Below are positions 1 to 9,017 of a DNA stretch of 64,000 bases, piece after piece. The translations under genes were made by a program, and so were the position numbers. The stretch is taken from assembly GCA_033782935.1 (NCBI GenBank), contig JAWQEG010001306.1, positions 1,984,001 to 2,048,000 of the forward strand, given 5' to 3'. How positions within the stretch are numbered: the first letter of the stretch is position 1; every line of letters begins with the position of its first letter. The notes under the pieces are model-generated. The model was given only the letters and a program-made list of their open reading frames with translations. It did no database searches and had not been told where the DNA came from. Origin of the DNA: Petrolisthes cinctipes (lineage: Eukaryota > Arthropoda > Malacostraca > Decapoda > Porcellanidae).

Positions 1-790
1 GTTGCCACTTGTCCAATTTTTTCTTTTTCTCTAATTACATATATACAATATTTTCCTTCCATATGACATGCATGACAAACCAAACTGTCTGTATCTAATA
101 ATGTATAACATATTCTGTTATAGTCACAAATAAAAGAAATAAAATAATTTTATATAAACCTTGTTGAAATCGGGAATGACACCTTCGCATTAAACGTCTT
201 GTATTTCTCTTATATTTATATTTATCTCAAATCTGACGCCAATGTCCTTTTCACGAGAAAATTGTGGATAAGAATGAATGTTATATGTTCATATGAATCT
301 TATTGATGCAGCAAAAAACATTTCAATGCAATAAGTGGTATAAATATTTTCAAGCCGCATTTTGGGTTAAACTCGCAATAAGAATTTTTCTTTGGGCTGT
401 ATTATATTCTGGAAAACATGTTTAAGTTCAAAATTTAATGCAGAGGGTAATTCTATAAAAAAAATAAACATAAACAATATAATAGTCAAGTTACACGGAA
501 ATTAATAGAGATGTGTGGTGTTGTGCTGCAAGTGTAGAGTCAATGCTTACAGAGAAGGACAGGTAAAGCGAGAGTCACGGCAGCCAATCCTAGAACTCCA
601 TTCATATCTCGGGCTAGGCTCACCATGGACTCGGTCGAGTGGCTGGACAAGTAAAAATAAACGGAGTATACTGTACAGTACTGTGCATTTAAAGGAACTT
701 TACTTCTTGTGTACAGTCACTACAAATAAAGAGGTCACAGGGAGTCTTATCACAGTTTAAATGAAACAGCCGGTAACAGAACAAACATTG
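1..790. other. AT-rich flank, no gene seen
   Basis: No open frame here resembles a known domain. The short plus-strand frame near 515-760 has no recognisable motif. This lies just 3' of the Ginger-type gene and should hold its 3' UTR and left terminus, but I found no inverted repeat matching the 8.7-9.0 kb side. Confidence 0.6.
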
Positions 791-792
791 AA

Positions 793-1459
793 TTAAACTA
801 TTTTCTGAAAACTTTGGCATTCTACATTTACAACAAAAAAGTTGTTATTTGCAGGGGTTAAGTTGGATTGACTAACAGGAAATGGGCTCATTATTCCTTC
901 CAAAAAACATTTTCCAAGGTGGCTCCTCATCTCATCTTGAATAAGATTTTGTGTCTCCGGGAACAGGCCAAAACAAAGACTTGTAGCACAGGCAATAGCA
1001 AACAAACCACAATCTGAAGATCCTCTTTGCTGTTTAATACTTGCTAACTCTACTCTAATTGAGGTGCTTTGACAGTCCATCAAGGCAGCCACCTGGCAAT
1101 TGAACTTATCAGAGGTTTCCAGCCGACTGCTTTTCAAGCTGTCATAAATTTTAATCGTGTTACTATTACACTGAACGTTACTCACTGTAAGCCAGTGGTT
1201 ACCGTGTACATTCAAAATCTGAACAAATTTAGCTTTAGGAGTTTTAATATGTACACAGTCTTTACTTTCAAATACAACAGTCGACTGGAAACCAGAGATG
1301 GTAGGAAAACTGTTCCCAAGCAAACACTGTGCATGATCTATATGTGTATCATTCAACCACTTTCCTTCAATGGAGATTTCCCTCGCTGCTACACATGGAT
1401 CTCCATGGCCAGGGGCTAAGTGGACGTCACGCTGCTGAGCTGAACTGTCACCAGATTTT
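793..1459 (-). CDS. Ginger-type gene, last exon: Ulp1/SENP-like (C48) cysteine protease
   Basis: The open exon follows a clean acceptor (..tgatacag). It shows EGKWLNDTHIDHAQ, the typical Ulp1 entry motif. The catalytic His is in NVHGNHWLTVSN, the Asp in IKIYDSL, the Gln in IKQQRGSSDCG and the nucleophile Cys in SSDCGLFA. All four catalytic positions are intact, so the protease module itself looks undamaged. C48 enzymes cleave SUMO or related modifiers in host pathways; in transposons their role is unclear. The frame ends in TAA at 793-795. Confidence 0.85.
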
Positions 1460-1770
1460 CTGTATCAGTTGATACAACCTGGTGTTCCAATCCAGCAGCC
1501 GGCCTGAAGAAAAAATTTTGTTATCTGAGAGGTCCATGTGGTGACATGGTGTGATGGTGAGCAATCAGTGTGTATAGGAGACAAGTAACATGATAGAACC
1601 CGATGGAATGAAGTGTATAATGAGTGAAAAGGAGCACACTGAAATAGTTTGTGGAGAGGATGAATGGAGGAGAGTTTAAGGAATTATCAAAAGTGAGGTT
1701 TTCAGGTGTAGTATTATATAGAACCTGACCTTAACTACTAAACCACTACTTTATGCCAAGGCATACAAAC

Positions 1771-2642
1771 CTTGCATCATGCAGCTGACTGTGGAGATAA
1801 GGACCTAGCTGGTTGTAGGAAACACGTCTGTTGAGTTTTTTGCCATTATTCAGTCTCTAAGGCCACTCGCTGATTACAGTCTATGTCCAGGATTCTGAGA
1901 ATGAAAATGAGACAACATGAATGTGGTAAAAAAATTAAACGTTTTTCAAATATGTTCCGACGAGGGCTCAAACCCACGTCAATAGGTACAACGTACAGCC
2001 AATCAAACCATTACACCAAACTGACAAAATCTTATGAATCACCTAAAATTAGAAGTCATTTCCTGGATGAACACGTACTTGTATGGACCAGTCCACTTCG
2101 GTTCCATCTTCCCACCCTTCCGCGACTCGTTCCGAAGATTACTTTGGAGAACATGCATCCCAACACTAAGGTCATATATCTTGCTTCCCTTCTTCTTTCT
2201 TCGGTTATAATCAGCCGTCTGTTTTTCTTGTGCAGCATTAACTTTCTCTTCACGCTACAAAGAGAAAATATAAAACGAGGAAAATATAACATTTTGATTA
2301 AAAATGTTACAGACAATATGTTTCATGGGAAAAAGGGTAATGATTTAATACCTTGATGTGTACTTCTTGACGCTTCTGGTCTTGATGCTGCACAAACAAT
2401 GAAACCTCTTTAGCAGTGGGCAGACTAACCAAACCTTCAAGAGACTGAAATATAAAAATGAAATAGAAAAAATGAAGTAGAAATATCCATATGCTCATTA
2501 AATAGTAAAAGGATAATTTGTTCTTTTAAGGCTTGAAGGACTCTCAAAATAAATGTAGCAGTACTCTACTTACACAGCTGGTGTCAGTGCTTTCATCTGC
2601 AGGGCTTAGGCCTTCTTCCTCCACCTCAATCTCCATATCATC
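1771..2642 (-). pseudogene. Ginger-type gene, exons 8-11: acidic linker and GPY module
   Basis: Exon 8 (2574-2642) is an acidic linker and exon 9 (2352-2444) a short linker. Exon 10 (2079-2254) encodes NAAQEKQTADYNRRKKG followed by the hallmark PKWTGPYK, the GPY/F module found C-terminal to gypsy and Ginger integrase cores. Exon 11 (1771-1894) continues it with SYNQLGPYL. A one-base insertion near 1844-1851 creates a premature TAA; removing it restores the family-like sequence and the phase into the last exon. Confidence 0.75.
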
Positions 2643-3081
2643 CTGAAAATCAAGCACCGATTACAAGGCGATTAACACAAAGCCTACATATAAAGCACTA
2701 AGTCTATTTCATTGGCTTTGAGCAGTGGGATTTTGGGATTTTATTTGGAAATATGGCAATATTTTGTTGGTATGTATGTTCTTTCTTGTATATCATCAAT
2801 GTATATTGGCATGATTTAGACTTATAACATATTATAAGAGTGTTGTTTGCATCCCAAAACTCTGAAAGTTTGTTAATGAAGGCATAAGTTAAATGTTTAT
2901 CTCAACATTTAACAATACAAGACACATCCTGTTAGTCTTTGCTTAGACGATATGAAATAGACTATTACATTACTGGCTTATGCCTCATATTAAATACTGC
3001 TACTTGCAGAAACACAAAGCCAAGATTGTTAAGCCTTATTTATCAGAAGCTATAGCTGATACAAATGAGAAAGCAGGTTAC

Positions 3082-3999
3082 CTGATCGATTTGTCTATGC
3101 TGACGACCAAACATGAAATGGTATGGTGTGAAGCCTGTGCTCTTCTGTTTTTGAGTGCGCATGCTGTAGGCAACTTCCTCGAGGTAGTCTGACCAGTCAC
3201 TCATCTTGGTGTTGCACAGTTTAGCAAGCCTGGTCTTCAGTGTCCTGTTGGTCCTTTCCGCCAATCCGTTCGTCTGCGGATGATACGCTGATGTGACACT
3301 CCTCTTGATGCCGTAGGCCTTGCAAAGTTCATCATTAACCTGAAATATTAAACAAAAAGTTAGTTCATCAATCAAAGAAGTAGACACAGTGATAATATAA
3401 TTCTCCACCATGACAAGTGTCTTATTTTAGTTACCTCCCATTTGAGGGGGATATAACAAAGATGGCTTGCTGCATCACAATTTTTTAGCATCATATTGGC
3501 TCTTCTAGTAATTGAGCTAGCAAAATTATAAACCTACCCAAATACATAGAAACAAAACTCCTTCAGTAATGTTATGATACACATTTCCTTTTTCTAAACG
3601 TCACTACTAAACAAGTGAAAGATACAACAGCAGCACAGCTTACCGATGCACAAAACTCACGTCCCTGGTCTGACAGTATCCTCCCAGGTTTGCCCCACCT
3701 AAAGAAAAATACAAATGGTTAAACACATACTGTAGATATATAGACACACCTCTAACTCTCATACTGCAATATATACAGATTACGAGTACCCAAGTCTCTA
3801 TAATTTCATACCAATTATCTACAACAGGAAATAATAAAATTTAATTTTCAAAAATTTACCTGTGAATAAAGGACCGTATGCACTTTGACACCCCAAAAGC
3901 ACTCTTATCTTTTAGAGGGAAGAAATCCACAAAACTTGGTGTAGAAGTCCACAAACGTGCATGCATACCTAAACCCTTCATCACTAACAGGCAGTGGAC
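3082..3999 (-). pseudogene. Ginger-type gene, exons 5-7: DDE integrase catalytic core
   Basis: Exon 5 (3860-3999) is the rve core following the first Asp. Exon 6 (3644-3698) encodes GRILSDQGREF, with the second catalytic Asp. Exon 7 (3082-3339) encodes SAYHPQTNGLAERTNRTLK, with the catalytic Glu. All three DDE residues are therefore present. The only break is one extra T in the homopolymer at 3931-3934 within exon 5; skipping it restores the frame through the rest of the exon. Confidence 0.85.
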
Positions 4000-4219
4000 C
4001 TAGATCATATTAATGAGCAAAAGCAAGTACAATACACATCAAGACAAAGCATCAAGAACCAGCAAAGCATCAAGAACTAGCAAAGCATAAAGCATAGATT
4101 TTGCAGGCACATTCTGGAGAATTTTTTTTTTTATTAACATGCACAGAAGTTTGGATTTTTTCATGCATATCCATCTCAAACCCTTTGCAAGAAAGAGCAC
4201 AATACGAGCAAAATAATAT

Positions 4220-4231
4220 ACAGTACATACA
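4220..4231. repeat. Target-site duplication, left copy
   Basis: acagtacataca, identical to 5218-5229, brackets the truncated LINE. Confidence 0.8.
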
Positions 4232-5217
4232 CCCTTCTCACCAACTGGAACGCAGAACACAGCTACACACCACACCTCACCATAAACAACACACCTATAC
4301 AACACACACACACACACAAAATACTTGGCATAACATACAATACATCCATGACATTCAAACAACATATTACGGCCATCAAAAACAAAGGCATGCAAAGACT
4401 TAAAGCCCTCAGATCACTTGCCAGCACAACATTCGGACACAACAAAGAAACCACAACCACAGTATACAAACAATATATTCGATCAGTGATGGATTATGCC
4501 TGGGCTTCAAACCTCGCTGAGACTCATCACAACACCCTACAGACCATACAGAACAGAGCCCTAAAGACAATCACAGGCTGCACAGCTACCACACCTACAG
4601 ACCACCTACACTATGAAACCAAAGTCCTCAAAATCAAGGATCATCTTGACATGAGAGGCACACAAACACTTGCTGCAGCCTCCACAAACCCATACCATCC
4701 ACTACACTACATGGCCCAACACCCACACATGCCAAGGAACATCAAAACAACACCCAGTACACGATACCATACACAAATACTATCATCTCTTACACCCTGC
4801 CCACCCCAAACCAATCTCCAAAAACACATCCATACTCAAATCACTCATCAATCCATCCAAACACTCAAAAACAACACACAGCTGCATGCACGACCTCCTG
4901 ACATCCACCCATCCGAATCCTCCCTTCCCCGTGAGGACAGAGTCCACCTGGCCAGGCTGCGGTGTGGCCATCACCCGGCCCTTCTGACATATCAGAAGAG
5001 GCTGGATGGAGCCATTGCGGATGCCTGTCCGGGATGCAACACAGCACCCCATTCTATTAAATACATTATTGAAGACTGCAACACACACAACCACACTCGC
5101 CAACAACACAACATACACTCTCTGAGGGCACTGTGGGAAAGCCCGGTTCAGGCCATGGCCTTCCTCAGGAGCTCGGGGCTGCTCGGCCAGACAGCTTGAG
5201 GAACTTCAACAACAACA
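4232..5217 (+). mobile_element. 5'-truncated non-LTR retrotransposon (3' part of RT ORF) in a Ginger intron
   Basis: The open frame reaches about 5200 and runs upstream of its first ATG (4348) to the truncation. It starts in the RT thumb (KILGITYNTSMTFKQHI), continues through the connecting region (GCTATTPTDHLHYETKVL) and ends with a Cys/His tail motif (ACPGCNTAPHSIKYIIEDC). The 3' end is a short CAA/AAC repeat. The insert is flanked by the exact 12-bp duplication acagtacataca, which defines both ends. It matches, from memory, jockey-like LINE ORF2 C-termini common in arthropods. There is no catalytic RT palm, so it is dead on arrival, and it does not disturb the splice sites. Confidence 0.85.
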
Positions 5218-5229
5218 ACAGTACATACA
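5218..5229. repeat. Target-site duplication, right copy
   Basis: acagtacataca directly follows the LINE's CAA-rich tail and matches 4220-4231. Confidence 0.8.
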
Positions 5230-5483
5230 AGCACACAAAATCACCCTATTCTAGTATTTTTGTCTCATTCACAAATGCATATATGCAAGACAGAGCATGC
5301 ACCCAAGCACCACAGAACCAAGCCATGGGAAGTAAAGCTGAACTACAAGTCAACATAGGCAGTTACAAGTTGCATGAAAACTCAGTAATTGTTTGATTAA
5401 GAATACATAACTGGGTAATTATGACCTACAGCAAAGAAGCTCCTAAACCAACAAAAATGAAACAATGTTTATATATTACTCAC

Positions 5484-5968
5484 CAATCAGGTCTACACCA
5501 AGTAACTCTAAGGGTTCCTTGACCTTAATGGGACGCATTTCTGGGGCCTGAATCTTCAGTGGTGTATACTTCTGGCACTGACTGCAAGTAGAAATCTGGA
5601 ATTTTTTTTTAAATTACTGGAGAGCAATACAGCATTGGAATTAGAGAGTAATGCATTCAATATTGAATGAACACTTTGCTAGAATCCCACTCAATACATA
5701 TACACTTATCAATGTATTTGTGTCATGTTATGGTCTACACAAGAAACACACACACGTACATGTGTATAACCACATACATAATGCTGGATGTCCTGTGTCA
5801 TGTTCCTCCAATAGTACACCTTGGAGATCTTCTCATATGTAGCATTCCAGCCACTGTGCCCTCCAACAGGACTGCTATGGTACAAATTGAAGATTATGGG
5901 CAGGTCGTTAAAATTCCTCAGTACCTTCCTTCTACTTGCTGCAGCTTGTATGAAATAAAGCGTCTTGT
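5484..5968 (-). CDS. Ginger-type gene, exons 3-4: H2C2 integrase zinc finger and start of DDE core
   Basis: Exon 3 (5778-5968) carries the two histidines (LYHSSPVGGHSG) and exon 4 (5484-5595) the two cysteines (STCSQCQKY), together an H-x4-5-H...C-x2-C retroviral/gypsy-like integrase zinc finger. Exon 4 ends in LELLGVDLIG, whose Asp is the first catalytic residue of the DDE core. The intron between them is phase 0 with consensus ends. Exon 4 is separated from exon 5 by an intron containing a young-looking LINE insertion. Confidence 0.85.
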
Positions 5969-6105
5969 CTGAAAGTATAATAATGAAAGTAAAACATATG
6001 TAAGTTAAGAAATTCCACGTAAAATACATATCACACTAAGTACACATACAAGATTCTCATAATGTTCTTTGGTATTATTATAGAAGGACTGTGTTCTTGG
6101 CTAGG

Positions 6106-6360
6106 GCCGCGCAGTGTTACCAAATTCGACTAGGTCCCGGGAATTTGCCCCGGTCACTTTATGATAGTTTACACAGGTTATATCCCGGTAGTTTGCCCAG
6201 GTTAGGTCCCGGTAGTCTACTGTGGTCTAGGTTAAGTTAGTTTAGGTCAGATTAATTTCTAAATTATGTTTGTAAAACGGGGCATCTCCGAGAGAAACCC
6301 CATAGATGAAAAATGTCTTAGAATGGTCCAAAATAGTGGGTAATGATATTAAAATATAAA
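6106..6360 (+). repeat. Dispersed repeat, copy A
   Basis: This shares a series of blocks in the same order with 7817-8125: cagtgtt.cca, ggtcccgg, tatcccggtagtttgcccag, ggtcccggtagtct, ggtctaggtta, ggggcat, gtcttagaatggtc and gtgggtaatga. It sits in the intron between the exons at 5968 and 7373. It has no coding capacity; a MITE or SINE-like unit is possible, but I could not find its ends. Confidence 0.65.
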
Positions 6361-7372
6361 ATATAGTGAACCCAGTACTTTTACTTTTTATAAACATACG
6401 GTACCAATTTAATAAATGCAGTTCCCTACCACTAAGAAACAGGATTTAATACATTACAGAATTAAAGAAGCTTCTAACATTTAATTTTCTCATAAACATT
6501 AAGAGTTATGTTTCCGTAGGTATAAACTTATTTCAATTATCTCAATTATCCATCTGGGTGAAAAAGTCCATTATCTGTGTACCATTCATACCTACTGTAT
6601 ATACCACCCACGAGGGTGAGACAAAAAAACGAGGAGATGGGAGAGTCATTTCTCTATACGGTACATTACTTGACTGTCTAGTTTCAACACCACAATCTAG
6701 AGATGTCAGAGAGGGCAGCTCCTACAAAATAATATAAAATTTGGCTGTCCATGTGATAAGTAGATATTTAATTACCATACCTAAAGTAAATAAATATATA
6801 AATAAATAAAAAATAAGAGAATAAAACAACAGTACAAACACTGATTGGGTTTAACCTTAGAGGTTTGTCAATTTCATAAAAAAAACTGCTGATAGGTTGC
6901 TCCCAAAACAGGTACCGGTAAATATTGCGATTATCTGCATCCTCGATTTTCACACTTTCTGGGAACCAAAATTGCCCGTTTCTTTTCCTTTTTTATTTTG
7001 TAGACTGTTTTCTTTTGTGGAAATATGTAAAACGAATTATTATTATTTGTATGTATTTACTTTTATATTTTTTACATTGAAACAGGAGTGCGGCTTTCCT
7101 AGAGGCTTCCCGACTCTGCGTGCATTGTTGCCAGATACAGGGATACTTCCAAGTTTTAGGCTAATTTTGTCCACACTTGGGAAATCGTAGGAAAAATGTA
7201 CAATAAGTAGCCCAATTGGGCGGGAAACTCAATACAGTAATATTAAAATAATTCCACTGAGTATTGATAAGGAAAACCGAACCCTACCTAACCTAACCAG
7301 TAGTTCGCCGGTGCAGATAATCGCAATATTAGCTCAGGTACCTAATGTATAATAGATTATAAAATAACTTGC

Positions 7373-7551
7373 CTGCTTCATTCCATTCAAATGATGATGA
7401 ACGCCTCCAAATACGCTTCCTCTCGGCATTCGTGATTCCATCAACATGTTGTTTTGTCTGCTGGTAAAATATCACCCTCTCATGTAACACATCATCTTCA
7501 GCAAACCTCTTCCTGCAGGCCAGGATATATTCTTCCACAGAGTTGTTTGAT
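7373..7551 (-). CDS. Ginger-type gene, exon 2 (N-terminal region)
   Basis: The exon encodes about 60 residues including SVEEYILACRKRF and ITNAERKRIWRRS, an N-terminal segment I associate with Ginger/KRBA2-like integrases before the zinc finger. The acceptor is a normal ..taacag. The donor is gcaagt, so this is a GC-AG intron; the split codon joins in phase to the exon at 5968. Confidence 0.7.
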
Positions 7552-7754
7552 CTGTTAAATAAATAGTTCACAACATTCAGACATATACAGTATTTATCAG
7601 CTGCCATAGGTACATCATAAATATCCCAGGTAGAAATTAAGGATTTAGGTTAGAGGCTATGTACTGTATATGTAACTTTCTAAAGAACTGGTTGCTGAAA
7701 AAATGAGAGAGAATAGTCAGGAGTAATGTTGCAAAAAAAGAATCTCAAAACTGC

Positions 7755-7756
<2 letters not shown>

Positions 7757-7785
<29 letters not shown>

Positions 7786-7786
7786 G
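7757..7786. repeat. (TA)n microsatellite
   Basis: About 15 TA units in the first intron of the Ginger-type gene. Confidence 0.9.
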
Positions 7787-7816
7787 GTATTTATTGAAAG
7801 AATTACCGATTTGTAG

Positions 7817-8125
7817 CAGTGTTGCCAGATCCGGCTGGGTCCCAGTATTTTACCCCTGTCATTTATTGTACTTTATCACGATTATTTCCCGGTAGTTTGC
7901 CCAGGTTAGGTCACGGTAGTTTGCCCAGGTTAGGTCCCGGTAGTCTGATGTGGTCTAGGTTAGGTTAGGTTAGGTTAGGTTAGGTTAGGTCAGGTCAGGT
8001 AAGGTCAGGCTAATTTCAAAATGCCCCATTTGAATATGCCCTATCTTGGAAATGGGGCATTTGCGGAGGAAATGCCATAGAAGAAAATAGTCTTAGAATG
8101 GTCTAAATAAGTGGGTAATGAAGGT
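7817..8125 (+). repeat. Dispersed repeat, copy B, with TTAGG-type pentamers
   Basis: Same block order as 6106-6360. After the shared ggtctaggtta block this copy is expanded into about seven TAGGT/TTAGG pentamers (about 7955-7989), the arthropod telomeric motif, before the common tail resumes. It lies in the first intron of the Ginger-type gene. The pentamers look like a local expansion within an interspersed repeat, not a chromosome end. Confidence 0.65.
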
Positions 8126-8655
8126 AGAAAAAACGTACGCAATAACGGTAATTCATTCAATAATTACCATATATATATATATATAACTTCTTTGTCTAAT
8201 AATACAGTACAATATCTTAAACAGTATATAACAGATAAATGATTTCCAAATCTGCTTAGTGTGATCACCTATTCACATTTTACAGCTTTCCATGTTTATG
8301 CAATACATAGTAGAAGCTTCCCAGTTTAAGGTTTATAATTATAACGGTATCACTATAGGCAAGCAGGTTCTATAAGCTTCCTACTGCGCTAACCGCTCGT
8401 AGCTAAATTTATCATTAAGACACTTATTACACTAAAGCAATATTAGCTGCTTAACATGACTTTTAACTTACAGGTATAAAGTAACAAGCCACCACACCAG
8501 ATTATTATAGAATCTTATAATATTAAAACTTTCCCAACTTGGAATCTTTCAATGTATCTGCCTACCATGCGGTGCTCAAGTTAGTTATCTCATAAAACAC
8601 ATAACGGATTACTCATACCATAGACTTAATATATGAAAATAAATAGCTTACTTAC

Positions 8656-8666
8656 GTCAAAGCCAT
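8656..8666 (-). CDS. Ginger-type gene, exon 1 (start codon, 3 codons plus 2 nt)
   Basis: An ATG followed by GCT TTG AC runs straight into a consensus donor (gtaagt). Its phase joins exactly to the exon starting at 7551, giving M-A-L-T-S-N-N-S. I chose this start because the in-frame methionine region upstream of the second exon lies inside an intron. The exon is very short, so RNA evidence would be valuable. Confidence 0.6.
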
Positions 8667-9017
8667 GATGATCAAGTAGTAGTAGTTACTTCACTCACTG
8701 TTAGAGAACGAGCAACAAAAGTGAATAAGATCGGAGCAACATGGACTCGAGTGTAAAACTGTACGCGAGTGTATCAGTGTAACAATCACTGTAATACTTT
8801 TGGTTTTGGGAGATAACCTTTTCAACGGCCCACCTGTCGTCCTCTTTCTTCTCTATGTTGGTTAGAAATTTCTCCTGATTCTAATTTTCTTCATTATTTT
8901 CTCTCATTATCCACATATCATACAATACTTCTTTATATTTTCTGTCTCTTCTTGGCTGTCTAGCTCAAACAAAGCTTTTCCAATTATTCTGTCGTTATCT
9001 TCTTCAAAGAAGTGTAA
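8667..9017. other. Gap between Ginger-type gene and next LINE, no gene seen
   Basis: This should hold the promoter and 5' UTR of the minus-strand gene. I see no clear TATA element and no terminal repeat matching the 3' side of the gene. Confidence 0.4.

Larger units (their letters stand above)
793..8666 (-). pseudogene. Ginger-type integrase/transposase gene with C-terminal Ulp1 protease, 12 exons, two frameshifts
   Basis: Reconstructed minus-strand exons: 8656-8666, 7373-7551, 5778-5968, 5484-5595, 3860-3999, 3644-3698, 3082-3339, 2574-2642, 2352-2444, 2079-2254, 1771-1894, 793-1459. Every junction has a GT-AG pair except one GC-AG intron after 7373, and all reading phases agree; without two extra bases the total is 2,073 nt (690 aa). 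Domain order is an N-terminal region of about 60 aa, an H2C2 zinc finger, a DDE integrase core, a GPY-type module and an Ulp1/C48 cysteine protease. This is the layout known for Ginger1 cut-and-paste elements, related to gypsy integrases; similar invertebrate proteins are, from memory, often annotated 'KRAB-A domain-containing protein 2-like'. Breaks: an extra T in the TTTT run at 3931-3934 and an extra base near 1844-1851. Either it is a dead copy or these are assembly errors. Terminal repeats were not found, so an immobile host-derived gene is also possible. Confidence 0.85.

Noticed and set aside
7955..7989. TTAGG tract as a chromosome end
   Set aside because: Only about seven units, inside a dispersed repeat and an intron, with ordinary sequence on both sides.
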